A stretch of DNA of 64,000 nt from Pseudomonas versuta. Lineage in GTDB: Bacteria > Pseudomonadota > Gammaproteobacteria > Pseudomonadales > Pseudomonadaceae. The notes beneath the pieces were generated by a model that was given only the letters and a program-made list of their open reading frames with translations, did not search any database and was not told where the DNA came from. Shown here piece by piece: positions 1 through 13,955 of this stretch; the first letter of the stretch is position 1; every line of letters starts with the position of its first letter. The DNA is taken from NCBI RefSeq assembly GCF_001294575.1, contig NZ_CP012676.1, positions 3,238,001 through 3,302,000 of the forward strand, given 5' to 3'. Both the position numbers and the translations under genes were made by a program.

Positions 1-2350
<2,350 letters not shown>

Positions 2351-2404
2351 GCTATCTCCTCAGACGGGGCTCGCTGACGAACCCCGCGAAACTCGCTAAA
2401 CGCG

Positions 2405-3424
2405 TTAAACCGCCACCACTCGTACGCTGGCACCTTCGCCAACACCGAGTGCTTCGGCCGCTTCCAGATCCAGCATGACCGGCTTGCCCGGTGCCCAGTC
2501 GAGCTCCAGCAATACCGCGCGGTAATCCTGCAACTGGGCGTTGGCCACCAGATACTGACGACCGCCGCCTTTGACTGGCGCCCCGATCTTGACCGGTACA
2601 ACACGGCTCTGAGCAATCGAGCGAATGCCTGAAACCCGCGCATGCAGGGTCGGGCCGCCGTCGAAAATATCGATGTAGTGATCGGTCTCAAAACCCTCGC
2701 GCATCAGGATGTCGAAGGTAATCTGCGCCCGCGGATGCACTTGCCCCATCGCCTCTTGCGCGGTGTCAGGCAGCAATGGCACGTAAATCGGGTAATGCGG
2801 CATCAGTTCAGCGAGGAAAGTACGGCTTTTGAGCCCGCACAGGCGCTCGGCGGCGGCGTAGTTCAAATCAAAGAAGTTGCGGCCAATGGCGTCCCAGAAC
2901 GGCGAGTCGCCGTTTTCATCGCTGTAACCGACGATCTCGGTGACCACCGAATCGGCAAAGCGCTCAGGGTGATTGGCCACAAACAGCAGGCGTCCGCGGG
3001 AGTTGAGCTCGGACCAGGCCGAACCCACCCATTCAGGAAGCACATAGAAGCTGGTCAGCAGGCTATTGCCGGTCAGGTCATGGCACTGCGACAACACGTG
3101 AATCTTGTTGTGAATCTTCAGCTCGCGGGAGGCGTGAACGAAGGTCTCGTTACGAAAGCTGTAGAACGGCTCCGAGTAGCCGGCCGATGCCACGATGGCC
3201 GAGCAGCCCACCAGCTTGCCGGTAGCGGTATCTTCGAGAACGAAGAAATAGCTCTCCTCGCCGTTGAAGCTGACTTCAGCGGCAAACGAAGTTTCAGAGG
3301 CAGCGATCTTGTCGCGCAGACGTTCGATATCGTCCGGCAGTGAAGTGACACCAATCGGGCTGTCCGCAGCCAGACGCTGTACCTCGCCCAGATCAGCCAT
3401 TTGCGCAGGGCGCATCACCAGCAT
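2405..3424 (-). CDS. aruF: arginine N-succinyltransferase, alpha subunit
   Basis: First subunit (339 aa) of arginine/ornithine N-succinyltransferase. AstA-family landmarks are visible: MLVMRPAQMADLGEVQRLA at the N-terminus, VGCSAIVASAGYSEPFYSFR around residues 70-90, and EIVGYSDENGDSPFWDAIGRNFF in the middle. AstA is a single gene in E. coli; pseudomonads carry this duplicated pair and the two products assemble together. The ATG at 3424 is preceded by a purine-rich AAGGAGTGACACC on the coding strand. It lies 174 bp downstream of aruC, with a REP element in the gap. Confidence 0.95.
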   Translation of the reverse strand: MLVMRPAQMADLGEVQRLAADSPIGVTSLPDDIERLRDKIAASETSFAAEVSFNGEESYFFVLEDTATGKLVGCSAIVASAGYSEPFYSFRNETFVHASRELKIHNKIHVLSQCHDLTGNSLLTSFYVLPEWVGSAWSELNSRGRLLFVANHPERFADSVVTEIVGYSDENGDSPFWDAIGRNFFDLNYAAAERLCGLKSRTFLAELMPHYPIYVPLLPDTAQEAMGQVHPRAQITFDILMREGFETDHYIDIFDGGPTLHARVSGIRSIAQSRVVPVKIGAPVKGGGRQYLVANAQLQDYRAVLLELDWAPGKPVMLDLEAAEALGVGEGASVRVVAV

Positions 3425-3474
3425 GGTGTCACTCCTTAATCCTTGAACAACACAGAAGAAAATACCGAACCTGC

Positions 3475-3541
3475 CCCCTGCAGGAGCGAGCTTTGTGGAA
3501 ACACGATGAAAAGCTCGCGAGCAAGCTCGCTCCTACAGGGG
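3475..3541. repeat. REP-type inverted repeat between aruC and aruF
   Basis: Arms CCCCTGCAGGAGCGAGCTT and the mirrored AGCTCGCTCCTACAGGGG face each other, with a GCTCGCGAGC core. This is the GGAGCGAGC-headed REP of the P. fluorescens group. On the transcript it would form a strong stem within the aru operon, between the aminotransferase and the succinyltransferase genes. Confidence 0.85.
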
Positions 3542-3598
3542 TTACGGTTCAGCATATAAAAGAGTCAACGCCTGAAAAACCAGGCGTTGAAATCACGA

Positions 3599-4846
<1,248 letters not shown>

Positions 4847-4897
4847 CTAGACTGGCAAGCGATGGGGGGATTGTAAGGACACGCGGAGGGCAAGCCT

Positions 4898-4963
4898 TGT
4901 CGCCAAGCGACAACTTCTTACAGCGTCCAACCACGATTTTTCAAGGCTTGCGGCAATGCGACA
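4898..4963 (-). promoter_or_regulatory. candidate ArgR binding region upstream of aruC
   Basis: P. aeruginosa ArgR recognises half-sites resembling TGTCGC-N6-8-AA. On the minus strand two fit: TGTCGC at 4963-4958 followed after 8 bases by AA, and TGTCGC at 4912-4907, also followed after 8 bases by AA. The second lies in a perfect inverted repeat TTGTCGCCAAGCGACAA (4898-4914). The half-sites are in direct orientation about 51 bp apart and 88-144 bp upstream of the aruC ATG. The consensus is from memory; binding is inferred. Confidence 0.6.
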
Positions 4964-5078
4964 TATTCCGTCACAAAGGCGCAGTTTAAACGCTGGGCCG
5001 TATTTTCGGCAGCACCAACACGCTGTGATTAATCGTCATGGTGCGTGATGCCCTCAGGCAAACCGAAGCTGCTGGATT

Positions 5079-6059
5079 TCAGCCGCGCTCGGCAGGTGCC
5101 GATGACAACTCAAACGGGCTGCTGCTGCGACGTTGATTGCGATCTTCCCGAGGCGTTGCGCCAAAGAAGTTGCGATAGGCGCTGGAGAAATGCGGCCCCG
5201 ATGAAAAACCGCACGACAGGCCGATCTGGATAATCGACTTGCTGGTTTGCATCAGCATTTGACGGGCCTTGTTCAAACGCAACTCCAGGTAGTACTGGCT
5301 CGGAACGCGATTGAGGTACTGCTTGAAAATCCGCTCCAGTTGCCGGCGAGACACGCACACGTGCTGGGCAATCTCGTCTGTGGTCAGCGGCTCTTCAATA
5401 TTGGCTTCCATCAGCAACACGGCCTGAGTCAACTTGGGATGGCTCGACCCCAGGCGGTTTTGCAGAGGAATGCGCTGGCGCTCGCCGCCTTCACGAATGC
5501 GCTCTACTACCAGCTCCTCGGAGACCGCGCCCGCCAGCTCGGCGCCATGGTCACGGGCCAATACTGCAAGCAACAAATCCAGCACCGACAAGCCGCCACA
5601 GGCACTCAGGCGATCGCGGTCCCAGTCAAACAAATGGCTGGTGGCAATCACTTTAGGGAAGCGCTCGGCAAAGTCATCCTGCCAGCGCCAGTGCACAGCC
5701 GCACGATAACCGTCGAGCAAACCTATTTGCGCCAGCGGATAAACCCCGGCGGACAGACCACCAATCACACAGCCCGCGCGCACCAATTGCTTGAGCGCGC
5801 TGCTCAGGGCCGGCGCGATGGTGGTCGGCGGTTCGTCCGCCAGCAAAAACAACTTTTGGCAGCCTTCCAGCTTGCCGGTCCATGGTTCACCGGGCAGCTG
5901 CCAGGCGCCTTCGATCGCAGGTTCCGCCTGCAAAAACAGCAACTCGTAAACAACGTCAGGATGCACGCGCTGAGCAACACGCAACGCTTCCTCAGCCAGC
6001 GCCAGAGTCAAGGCTTTGGTACTGGGCCAAATGAGGAAACCAATTCGATGGGCGGTCAT
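5079..6059 (-). CDS. argR: arginine-responsive transcriptional regulator ArgR (AraC/XylS family)
   Basis: The Pseudomonas ArgR is unrelated to E. coli ArgR: it has an N-terminal DJ-1/GATase-1-like domain (about residues 5-185, with IGGLSAGVYPLAQIGLLDG) and a C-terminal AraC-type double helix-turn-helix (about 215-315, with VSRRQLERIFKQYL and IIQIGLSCGFSSGPHFSSAYR). In P. aeruginosa it activates arginine uptake and AST catabolism and represses some biosynthetic genes when arginine is present. It is 326 aa. It is the last gene of the aot operon, 122 bp after aotP, and precedes aruC, the same order as in P. aeruginosa PAO1. Confidence 0.95.
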   Translation of the reverse strand: MTAHRIGFLIWPSTKALTLALAEEALRVAQRVHPDVVYELLFLQAEPAIEGAWQLPGEPWTGKLEGCQKLFLLADEPPTTIAPALSSALKQLVRAGCVIGGLSAGVYPLAQIGLLDGYRAAVHWRWQDDFAERFPKVIATSHLFDWDRDRLSACGGLSVLDLLLAVLARDHGAELAGAVSEELVVERIREGGERQRIPLQNRLGSSHPKLTQAVLLMEANIEEPLTTDEIAQHVCVSRRQLERIFKQYLNRVPSQYYLELRLNKARQMLMQTSKSIIQIGLSCGFSSGPHFSSAYRNFFGATPREDRNQRRSSSPFELSSAPAERG

Positions 6060-6181
6060 AGCGTGCTATCCGGAACGAAAACAGGAGAAAAACCAAATGC
6101 GCCAACACCCAGCCTGGGCCAGCAGCGCGAAACGCGGAGCATGACCTATTTTGGTGCACAGAGGCAGTCTTAAAGCTGCAG

Positions 6182-6946
6182 TTATTTAAGGCTGCCTGAC
6201 AGGAACTGCTGCAAACGCTCGCATTGCGGGTTTACCAGTACTTCACGCGGATCACCGCTTTCTTCAACGATGCCTTTGTGCAGAAACACCAGCTGGTTGG
6301 ACACTTCACGGGCAAAGCCCATTTCGTGGGTCACCACAACCATAGTCCGCCCTTCGAGAGCCAGATCCTGCATCACTTTCAATACATCGCCCACCAGCTC
6401 AGGGTCGAGGGCTGAAGTCGGCTCGTCAAACAGCATGACTTCAGGCTCCATCGCCAGCGCCCGGGCAATGGCCACGCGCTGCTGTTCGCCACCGGACATA
6501 TGCCCCGGGTAGGCATCCTTGCGATGGGACACGCCCACTTTGTTCAGGTAATGCTCGGCTTTTTCCCGCGCTTGGGCCTTGGACATGCCCAGCACATGCA
6601 CCGGCGCTTCCATGATGTTTTCCAGCGCAGTCATGTGCGACCACAGATTGAAATGCTGAAACACCATCGACAGGCGTGAACGCATACGTTGCAGTTGCTT
6701 GGGGTCAGCGGCCTTGAGCGCGCCGTCCTTGTTGGCAATCAGCTTGAGTTCTTCGCCATTGAGCAGGATTTTGCCCGCATGCGGCTGCTCAAGCAGGTTG
6801 ATGCAACGCAAAAAGGTACTTTTCCCGGAACCACTGGAACCGATGATGCTGATCACATCGCCTGCCTTGGCGGCCAGCGAAACGCCTTTTAGCACTTCGT
6901 GACTGCCATAGCGTTTATGCAGGTCTTGGACTTCAAGCTTGTACAT
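6182..6946 (-). CDS. aotP: arginine/ornithine ABC transporter, ATP-binding protein
   Basis: ATPase of the polar amino acid uptake (PAAT/HisP) type that powers periplasmic arginine and ornithine import. Starting at ATG 6946 gives 254 aa beginning MYKLEVQDLHKRYG. An upstream in-frame GTG at 6961 would add only five residues, and the shorter form has the length I recall for the P. aeruginosa protein. Walker A is GSSGSGKST, the signature is SGGEQQRVAIARAL, and Walker B is VMLFDEPTSALDPE with the H-loop VVTHEMGFA. It works with AotQ and AotM. Confidence 0.95.
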   Translation of the reverse strand: MYKLEVQDLHKRYGSHEVLKGVSLAAKAGDVISIIGSSGSGKSTFLRCINLLEQPHAGKILLNGEELKLIANKDGALKAADPKQLQRMRSRLSMVFQHFNLWSHMTALENIMEAPVHVLGMSKAQAREKAEHYLNKVGVSHRKDAYPGHMSGGEQQRVAIARALAMEPEVMLFDEPTSALDPELVGDVLKVMQDLALEGRTMVVVTHEMGFAREVSNQLVFLHKGIVEESGDPREVLVNPQCERLQQFLSGSLK

Positions 6947-6969
6947 GTTGTCGGTTCTCACAAAAACAG

Positions 6970-8082
6970 TCAGTCGTTGAGCAAGCGCCCGTGACGCAGA
7001 GACTCACGCCCTGCCACTTTAGCCAGCCAGAAACCGGGTTGGGCATAACGCAGTCGCTCAACGGCAAATAACACGCCGGCCGTGCCCGCGCATACCGTAC
7101 TGACCCGGTCAGATAAAGGATCAATCACTTCAAACAGCGGCTCGCCGGCTTCAACCCAGGCGCCCGCCGGACGTAAAAAACTCACCACACCGGGGTGCGG
7201 TGCATACAACAGTTCGGTGCCTTCAAACGGCATGCCTTCGCAGGCCTCGTGCTGCGCAGCTGGCCAGTCGCCCGTAATCAGGCCCTGCTCGGCCAGGAAT
7301 GCCAGGATACCTTCTGCATAAGCCTCGGCCTGCGGACGCCCGGTGTCGGGCTGCCCGCCCAATTCCAGGGTGGTCGCCATACAGGCCAGGGGAATCTGCG
7401 CATCGGTGAACTGGCGCTGCAAGCGTAGCCACGGTAACGAACAGGCCTCATCGAACGAGCTGCCGCCCGAGTCTTCGGCCAATAATCCAACCCTCATGTT
7501 CAGGTGCGCGGCCAGCGAGCGCCACTGCGGCCAATGCTGAGGCAGGGCGTACATGTGCAATGCCGCTTCGGCATCGCAATGCAGATCAAGCACGATGTCC
7601 GCATTACAGGCATGGCTCAACAGGACCCGCTGCATGCCCTGCAACTGGCTTGTAGCCGGTGGCAATTGCTCCAGCACATCCAGCATCACCTGACGGATCA
7701 GCCGGATATTGGCATGGGGGTCATCACCCAGTTGCCCTTGCAGCGCAGCAACCACAGGAGCGCTCAACTCAGTGAAATCACGGTTGAAGTTCTTGCCGCT
7801 GCCGGACTCAAAACGCCCCTGATGGTTGCCTTGCAGCAACTGGCCCAAGCCCAGCGGGTTGGCCACAGGCACCAGCTCGATCACGCCGTTCAGGGCGCCC
7901 CTGGCTTCAAGTTCCACCAGGCGCTTTTTCAGTTCCCAGGCGCAGCGCATGCCCGGTAACTCATCGGCATGCAGGCTGGCCTGAATATAGGCTTTACGCT
8001 CGCCAGTGCCGAAACGAAACACCGTTAACTGGCGTTCGGTTCCCAGGCTGCTCCACGGCAGTACATGATCGATGCGCTCCAT
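6970..8082 (-). CDS. aotO: succinylglutamate desuccinylase/aspartoacylase-family protein AotO
   Basis: A 370-aa protein of the AstE/AspA zinc-carboxypeptidase-like family embedded in the arginine transport operon. Zinc-site motifs are present: ASLHADELPG near residue 40 (HxxE) and IVLDLHCDAEAALHM around residue 165. A C-terminal lipoyl-like beta domain follows (GVVSFLRPAGAWVEAGEPLFEV). It is not a transporter component. In PAO1 the orthologous aotO is reported as dispensable for arginine uptake, and its substrate is not established here. It starts just after aotM and ends 23 bp before aotP. Confidence 0.9.
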   Translation of the reverse strand: MERIDHVLPWSSLGTERQLTVFRFGTGERKAYIQASLHADELPGMRCAWELKKRLVELEARGALNGVIELVPVANPLGLGQLLQGNHQGRFESGSGKNFNRDFTELSAPVVAALQGQLGDDPHANIRLIRQVMLDVLEQLPPATSQLQGMQRVLLSHACNADIVLDLHCDAEAALHMYALPQHWPQWRSLAAHLNMRVGLLAEDSGGSSFDEACSLPWLRLQRQFTDAQIPLACMATTLELGGQPDTGRPQAEAYAEGILAFLAEQGLITGDWPAAQHEACEGMPFEGTELLYAPHPGVVSFLRPAGAWVEAGEPLFEVIDPLSDRVSTVCAGTAGVLFAVERLRYAQPGFWLAKVAGRESLRHGRLLND

Positions 8083-8085
8083 GGG

Positions 8086-8784
8086 TCAGGCCTTGCGCGG
8101 GGCCATGTAGCCCAGCCAGCGGCGCTCGGCCAGTTTGAACAGGCGCACCAGAATGAACGTCAGGCACAGGTAGAACACACCGGCGGTGATATAGGCCTCA
8201 AACGGCAGGTAGTACTGCGCGTTGACGGTCCGTGCGGCCCCCGTGATGTCGATCAGGGTCACGATGGAGGCCAGACTGGTGGTCTGCAACATCATGATCA
8301 CTTCGTTGCTGTACTGCGGCAGCGCCCGGCGCATGGCCGACGGCAGCAGGATACGGCGATACATTTTGTAGCGCGACATGCCCATGGCCTTGGCCGCTTC
8401 GATCTCGCCATTGGGTGTGGCCTTGAGGCTACCGGCAATGATTTCAGCGGTGTAGGCGCTGGTGTTGATGGCAAACGCCAGACACGCACAGAAGGTCGCA
8501 CTGGACAGCAGCGGCCACAGGAAGCTGTCACGCACTGATTCGAACTGAGCCAGGCCGTAGTAGATCAAAAACAGCTGAACCAGCATCGGCGTGCCGCGAA
8601 TCACATAGGTGTACAGCCAGGCCGGGAAGTTGACCCAGGAACTCTTGGAGACCCGCATCAACCCCAGCGGTATGGCCACCAGCAAACCGAAAAACAGCGA
8701 GATACCCAGCAGCTTCAGGGTTTCAAGCAGCCCGCTCAGGTACAGCGGCATGCTGTCCCAAATGACGTTGTAGTCGAAGATCAT
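8086..8784 (-). CDS. aotM: arginine/ornithine ABC transporter, permease AotM
   Basis: HisM-type inner-membrane permease, 232 aa, with about five hydrophobic helices and the permease EAA loop EIEAAKAMGMSRYKMYRRILLPSAMR. It pairs with AotQ to form the membrane channel for arginine and ornithine. Its ATG overlaps the aotQ stop by 4 bp (ATGA), which indicates coupled translation and equal stoichiometry. Confidence 0.95.
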   Translation of the reverse strand: MIFDYNVIWDSMPLYLSGLLETLKLLGISLFFGLLVAIPLGLMRVSKSSWVNFPAWLYTYVIRGTPMLVQLFLIYYGLAQFESVRDSFLWPLLSSATFCACLAFAINTSAYTAEIIAGSLKATPNGEIEAAKAMGMSRYKMYRRILLPSAMRRALPQYSNEVIMMLQTTSLASIVTLIDITGAARTVNAQYYLPFEAYITAGVFYLCLTFILVRLFKLAERRWLGYMAPRKA

Positions 8785-9470
8785 AGATCAGCCGCCCTTA
8801 CGCCTACCGAGTAGCGCTTCTCAAGTTGTCGCAACGCCAGCAGCGAAACACTGGTCAGCACCAGGTACATCGCGGCCACGGCCAAAAAGAAAGTAAAGGG
8901 TTCGCGGGTGGCATCCGCCGCCTGCTTGGCCTTGAACATCATGTCTTGCAAGCCGACCACCGAAATCAGGGCCGTCGCCTTGGTCAGTACCAGCCAGTTA
9001 TTGGTGAAGCCCGGGATCGCCAGGCGGATCATCTGTGGCACCAATACCCGGAAAAACACCTGAAAACTGCTCATGCCATACGCCATGCCCGCTTCGGCCT
9101 GACCTTTGGGGATGGCCATGAAGGCACCGCGAAAGGTCTCTGACAGGTACGCACCAAAGATGAAGCCCAGGGTGCCAATACCCGCAGCCAATGGGTTCAA
9201 GTCAATGTAATCGTCATGACCCAGCATCGGCGCAACGTTGTTCAGCAAATTCTGACCGCCATAGAAAATCAGCAGGATCAACACCAGATCGGGTATCCCG
9301 CGGATAACCGTCGAATACAAATCGCCCAACCAGGCCAGCCAGCGCACCGGCGACAGGCGCAAGGAAACACCGATCAGACCTAGAACAATGGCCAGGGCCA
9401 TGGACGACAAGGCGAGCTGAAGCGTCAGCCAAGCGCCATCGAGGATGACAGCCCCGTAGCCTTTCAACAT
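8781..9470 (-). CDS. aotQ: arginine/ornithine ABC transporter, permease AotQ
   Basis: HisQ-type permease, 229 aa. It has hydrophobic segments such as LALSSMALAIVLGLIGVSL and the EAA loop GQAEAGMAYGMSSFQVFFRVLVPQMIR. It is the partner of AotM. It lies 91 bp downstream of aotJ, with a terminator-like stem in the gap, so its expression is probably lower than that of the binding protein. Confidence 0.95.
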   Translation of the reverse strand: MLKGYGAVILDGAWLTLQLALSSMALAIVLGLIGVSLRLSPVRWLAWLGDLYSTVIRGIPDLVLILLIFYGGQNLLNNVAPMLGHDDYIDLNPLAAGIGTLGFIFGAYLSETFRGAFMAIPKGQAEAGMAYGMSSFQVFFRVLVPQMIRLAIPGFTNNWLVLTKATALISVVGLQDMMFKAKQAADATREPFTFFLAVAAMYLVLTSVSLLALRQLEKRYSVGVRAADL

Positions 9471-9498
9471 GATTCAGGTCCTCGAAAATTAGGATGAA

Positions 9499-9541
9499 AA
9501 AATGGCGCAAACTTCAGAGATCCTGTTGCTTGCGCCATTTC
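9499..9541 (-). terminator. attenuator-like stem-loop between aotJ and aotQ
   Basis: On the minus strand AAATGGCGCAA pairs perfectly with TTGCGCCATTT (11 bp, about 19-nt loop), followed by a T-run. Because the operon continues downstream, it is best read as a partial terminator or 3'-end stabiliser that leaves more aotJ mRNA than permease mRNA. This is a common arrangement for binding-protein transporters. Confidence 0.75.
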
Positions 9542-9561
9542 GGACTTACCGCTGCGACGGT

Positions 9562-10347
9562 TTACTTGGCTTCTGGGCCGTAAATATCGAAGTCGAAGTA
9601 TTTGTCCTGGATTTGCTTGTATTTACCGTTGTCACGAATAGCCGTGATCGCGGTGTTGATCTTGTCTTTCAGCTCTTTGTCGCCCTTGCGCACCGCGATA
9701 CCCACGCCGTCACCAAAGTATTTGACGTCGGTGAATTGCGGACCCACGAATGCATAGCCTTTGCCAGCCGGGGTTTTCAGGAAACCGTCATTGAGCAGCG
9801 TGGCGTCGGCCACGGTGCCATCAAGGCGACCGGCTTCGATGTCCAGGTAGATTTCGTTTTGCGAGCTGTAAGGCACGACGGTTGCGCCTTTGGGTGCAAA
9901 GACTTCCTTGGCGAAACGGTCGTGAATCGAACCGCGCTGCACGCCGATTTTCTTGCCCTTGAGCTCGTCAAGACTGTCGCTGACCACAGCACCGTCCTTC
10001 ATCACCAGACGCGCCGGAGTGAGGTAGTACTTGTTGGTGAAGTCGACGGACTTTTTGCGGTCTTCGGTAATCGACATCGAGGACAGGATGGCATCGATCT
10101 TGCGCACTTTAAGTGCCGGAATCAGACCGTCGAATTCTTGCTCGACCCACACACATTTGACCTGCATCTGCTCGCACAGAGCATTACCGATGTCATAGTC
10201 AAAACCTACGATGCTGCCGTCCGGCGCCTTGGAGGCAAACGGAGGATAGGCGGCTTCAATACCGATTTTCAGCGGTTTTTGATCAGCGAAAGCCTGCAGG
10301 GACAGCACGGACAGTGCCAGGGCGCCAAGAAGCACGAGTTTCTTCAT
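9562..10347 (-). CDS. aotJ: arginine/ornithine periplasmic binding protein
   Basis: Solute-binding protein, 261 aa, of the lysine/arginine/ornithine family (SBP family 3). The signal peptide is [21 protein letters not shown], with cleavage after AFA. The mature protein begins with [20 protein letters not shown], followed by [10 protein letters not shown] and [18 protein letters not shown], the ligand-pocket segments of this family. It is the first gene of aotJQMOP-argR, with a strong AGGAG-type RBS (AGTCCTAAG upstream of ATG). Confidence 0.96.
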   Translation of the reverse strand: MKKLVLLGALALSVLSLQAFADQKPLKIGIEAAYPPFASKAPDGSIVGFDYDIGNALCEQMQVKCVWVEQEFDGLIPALKVRKIDAILSSMSITEDRKKSVDFTNKYYLTPARLVMKDGAVVSDSLDELKGKKIGVQRGSIHDRFAKEVFAPKGATVVPYSSQNEIYLDIEAGRLDGTVADATLLNDGFLKTPAGKGYAFVGPQFTDVKYFGDGVGIAVRKGDKELKDKINTAITAIRDNGKYKQIQDKYFDFDIYGPEAK

Positions 10348-10523
10348 CTTAGGACTCCATCGGTAAAGGGCAATAAATGCAGAATGAGCGTTAGCCCAAG
10401 ATGCGGAGGTTAAACCGGGAATGCGGCGCCACGTCCTACTGGCGTTATGCTGGGATCAGCACAACGACGACGAGCGAGTGATCGGCATTCTAACGACAGG
10501 CTTCAAGCCGTTATTTCTCCAAT

Positions 10524-10560
10524 GCGACAACAAATTACAGATGCACCGAGAAAAGCGACT
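10524..10560 (-). promoter_or_regulatory. candidate ArgR half-sites upstream of aotJ
   Basis: In the 510-bp gap between aotJ and acsA, the minus strand carries TGTCGC at 10529-10524 followed after seven bases by AA, matching the ArgR half-site pattern, and the related AGTCGC followed by a T/C-rich stretch at 10560-10555, 31 bp upstream in the same orientation. They lie about 180-210 bp from the aotJ ATG. I see no other gene in 10348-10805. The assignment is by pattern only. Confidence 0.45.
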
Positions 10561-10808
10561 CCAGTCATTGACAGCTCTTCAAATTCATGCAAGAGCAAAA
10601 GACATAGAACCTATGTGAGTTGCAAATAGCGGGCCTATTATTCGCAAAGCCTTCTATTCCGGCAAGTGTAGCGTTTCATCTTATTTTTCAACCCGGTAAA
10701 AACAGCTCTAAAACGGTGCTTTTGGTGTCACAAGGCCCCGTTTTCGTGCGCGTGGTTACATCCGCGGTAACACTGCCCCAGGTTTATGCCCCTCTCTAGC
10801 TGCCAAAT

Positions 10809-10840
10809 AAAAACCCCGCCAGGCAATGCCGGGCGGGGTT
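10809..10840 (-). terminator. rho-independent terminator of acsA
   Basis: On the minus strand AACCCCGCC pairs with GGCGGGGTT across a short loop and is followed by a T-run (TTTTTATTT). It lies about 20 bp past the acsA stop. Confidence 0.85.
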
Positions 10841-10858
10841 CTGTGAGGCGAAGAAGGA

Positions 10859-12814
<1,956 letters not shown>

Positions 12815-12911
12815 GTTTCATACCTCGATGTTTGTAGTTGTTGTTTTATGACCCTGTTGTAGCCGGGCCGTGGCCTGAGATCCATTCGACGTTGGTAGTA
12901 AGAAATCCCCG

Positions 12912-12929
12912 GAAAAACCATGGTTTTTC
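12912..12929. promoter_or_regulatory. perfect palindrome upstream of acsA
   Basis: GAAAAACCATGGTTTTTC is a gap-free 18-bp palindrome 98 bp upstream of the acsA start codon. The AAAC-N4-GTTT core resembles fatty-acid regulator (PsrA-like) sites, but the outer G/C expected there is not present. The rest of 12815-13160 shows no convincing gene. Confidence 0.45.
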
Positions 12930-13163
12930 TGCCGAAGGCTCAAGAACAATACTTACAGCGCTTTGCCAGTCAATGCCTCGCTCAATACAGGCTCTGTTTT
13001 CGACGATTGTTGCAGAATCTGTCAACAGTCTTTATCAAAACCCCCTCTTTATGCCTGCCTGGCCGGGGCCTAAAATTGACCTCGCCAACCAAGGCACTGC
13101 GATTGATACAAGTTACAGCCCCCACGAAGGCATATTTAGTCGCTCTTAACTCATTAAGTTTCA

Positions 13164-13188
13164 CACACAGCCTCACAAGGGCTGTGTG
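13164..13188. other. inverted repeat in the leader of the DUF2790 gene
   Basis: CACACAGCC (13164-13172) pairs with GGCTGTGTG (13180-13188) across a 7-nt loop, 33 bp upstream of the next start codon. There is no T-run, so it is not an obvious terminator; it could be an mRNA leader structure or an operator. Confidence 0.4.
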
Positions 13189-13220
13189 ACCCCTCTCGAC
13201 CATAGACAGGTAATTGCGAA

Positions 13221-13484
13221 ATGAAAGCGTTGTTAGTTCTGGCCCTCAGCAGTGTGTGTTTAACCGCCATGGCGGATGAAACAAGTACCGCCGCTGCACA
13301 CCAGCAACCCGCTGTTGAACAGTATTCTTACTCTTCCGAACTGGATATTGCCAAGGTGATTTCCATGAGCGAAATCCCCAGTGTCTGCGAAGTGGTGCCG
13401 GCCCAGATGGTCTACGAAGACTCGCACGGCGCCCAGCACACCCTTGAATACCGGGTAATGGGCAGCGGCTGCTCGAACGGCTGA
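13221..13484 (+). CDS. small secreted DUF2790-like protein
   Basis: An 87-aa protein with a clear signal peptide (MKALLVLALSSVCLTAMA, cleaved before DETSTAAA). The mature part resembles the DUF2790 proteins that pseudomonads carry in several copies: LDIAKVISMSEIPSVCEVVPAQMVYEDSHGAQHTLEYRVMGSGC. Two cysteines, near the middle and at the end, could form a disulfide in the periplasm. The ATG follows GACAGGTAATTGCGAA, a usable RBS. Function unknown; several DUF2790 members respond to copper or other stress, but that is family knowledge and is not shown here. Confidence 0.8.
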   Translation: MKALLVLALSSVCLTAMADETSTAAAHQQPAVEQYSYSSELDIAKVISMSEIPSVCEVVPAQMVYEDSHGAQHTLEYRVMGSGCSNG

Positions 13485-13619
13485 TTCATAACTTTCGTTT
13501 GTTCCGCTACTTAATCACATCATTTGTTAACGCGATTCAACGCGGCACTTTATTGCAACTTTCAAACTTACATATTGAAGCGTTGCCCGCCTGCGCCTAT
13601 ATCGCCAGGAATTAATTAC

Positions 13620-13955
13620 ATGAAACGCGCCTTAATATTGGCCCTCAGCATATCCGTACTTGCAGGTAGCGCCTTTGCAGCTGACGGTTATGACCACACC
13701 CCCTCGGCGACCTTTGCTGAAGACGGTTACGACAACACCCGCTCAGCCACTTTCGCTGAAGACGGTTATGACAACACCCGCTCGGCCACCTTCGCTGAAG
13801 ACGGTTATGACAACACCCGCTCGGCCACCTTCGCTGAAGACGGTTATGACAACACCCGCTCAGCCACTTTCGCCGAGGACGGTTATGACAACACCCGTTC
13901 AGCCACTTTCGCCGAGGACGGTTACGATCGCACCAACGGCCATCGACTGAGCTAA
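13620..13955 (+). CDS. secreted tandem-repeat protein
   Basis: A 111-aa protein from ATG 13620. The signal peptide is MKRALILALSISVLAGSAFAA, followed by one DGYDHTPSATFAE unit, five identical DGYDNTRSATFAE units and a shortened last unit DGYDRTNGHRLS. After the signal the whole protein is therefore repeats of 13 residues. An in-frame ATG at 13524 would add 32 residues that spoil the signal peptide, and the spacing and signal favour 13620. The mature protein is acidic, rich in Asp, Tyr, Thr and Ser, and lacks cysteine. Similar repeat proteins occur in Pseudomonas without known function. It follows the DUF2790 gene by 135 bp. Confidence 0.8.
   Translation: MKRALILALSISVLAGSAFAADGYDHTPSATFAEDGYDNTRSATFAEDGYDNTRSATFAEDGYDNTRSATFAEDGYDNTRSATFAEDGYDNTRSATFAEDGYDRTNGHRLS
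13683..13952 (+). repeat. 39-bp tandem repeat array inside a coding region
   Basis: Six full 39-bp units plus one truncated unit, in frame, encode the 13-residue repeat. Units 2-6 give identical protein but differ at synonymous positions (GGTTAC/GGTTAT, TCAGCC/TCGGCC, GCTGAA/GCCGAG). The array is therefore not a very recent slippage product, and the protein sequence seems to be under selection. Confidence 0.95.

Noticed and set aside
13683..13952. 39-bp tandem repeats considered as CRISPR or a non-coding satellite
   Set aside because: Units are contiguous with no spacers, in frame, preceded by a signal peptide, and vary mainly at silent positions; this is a coding repeat.
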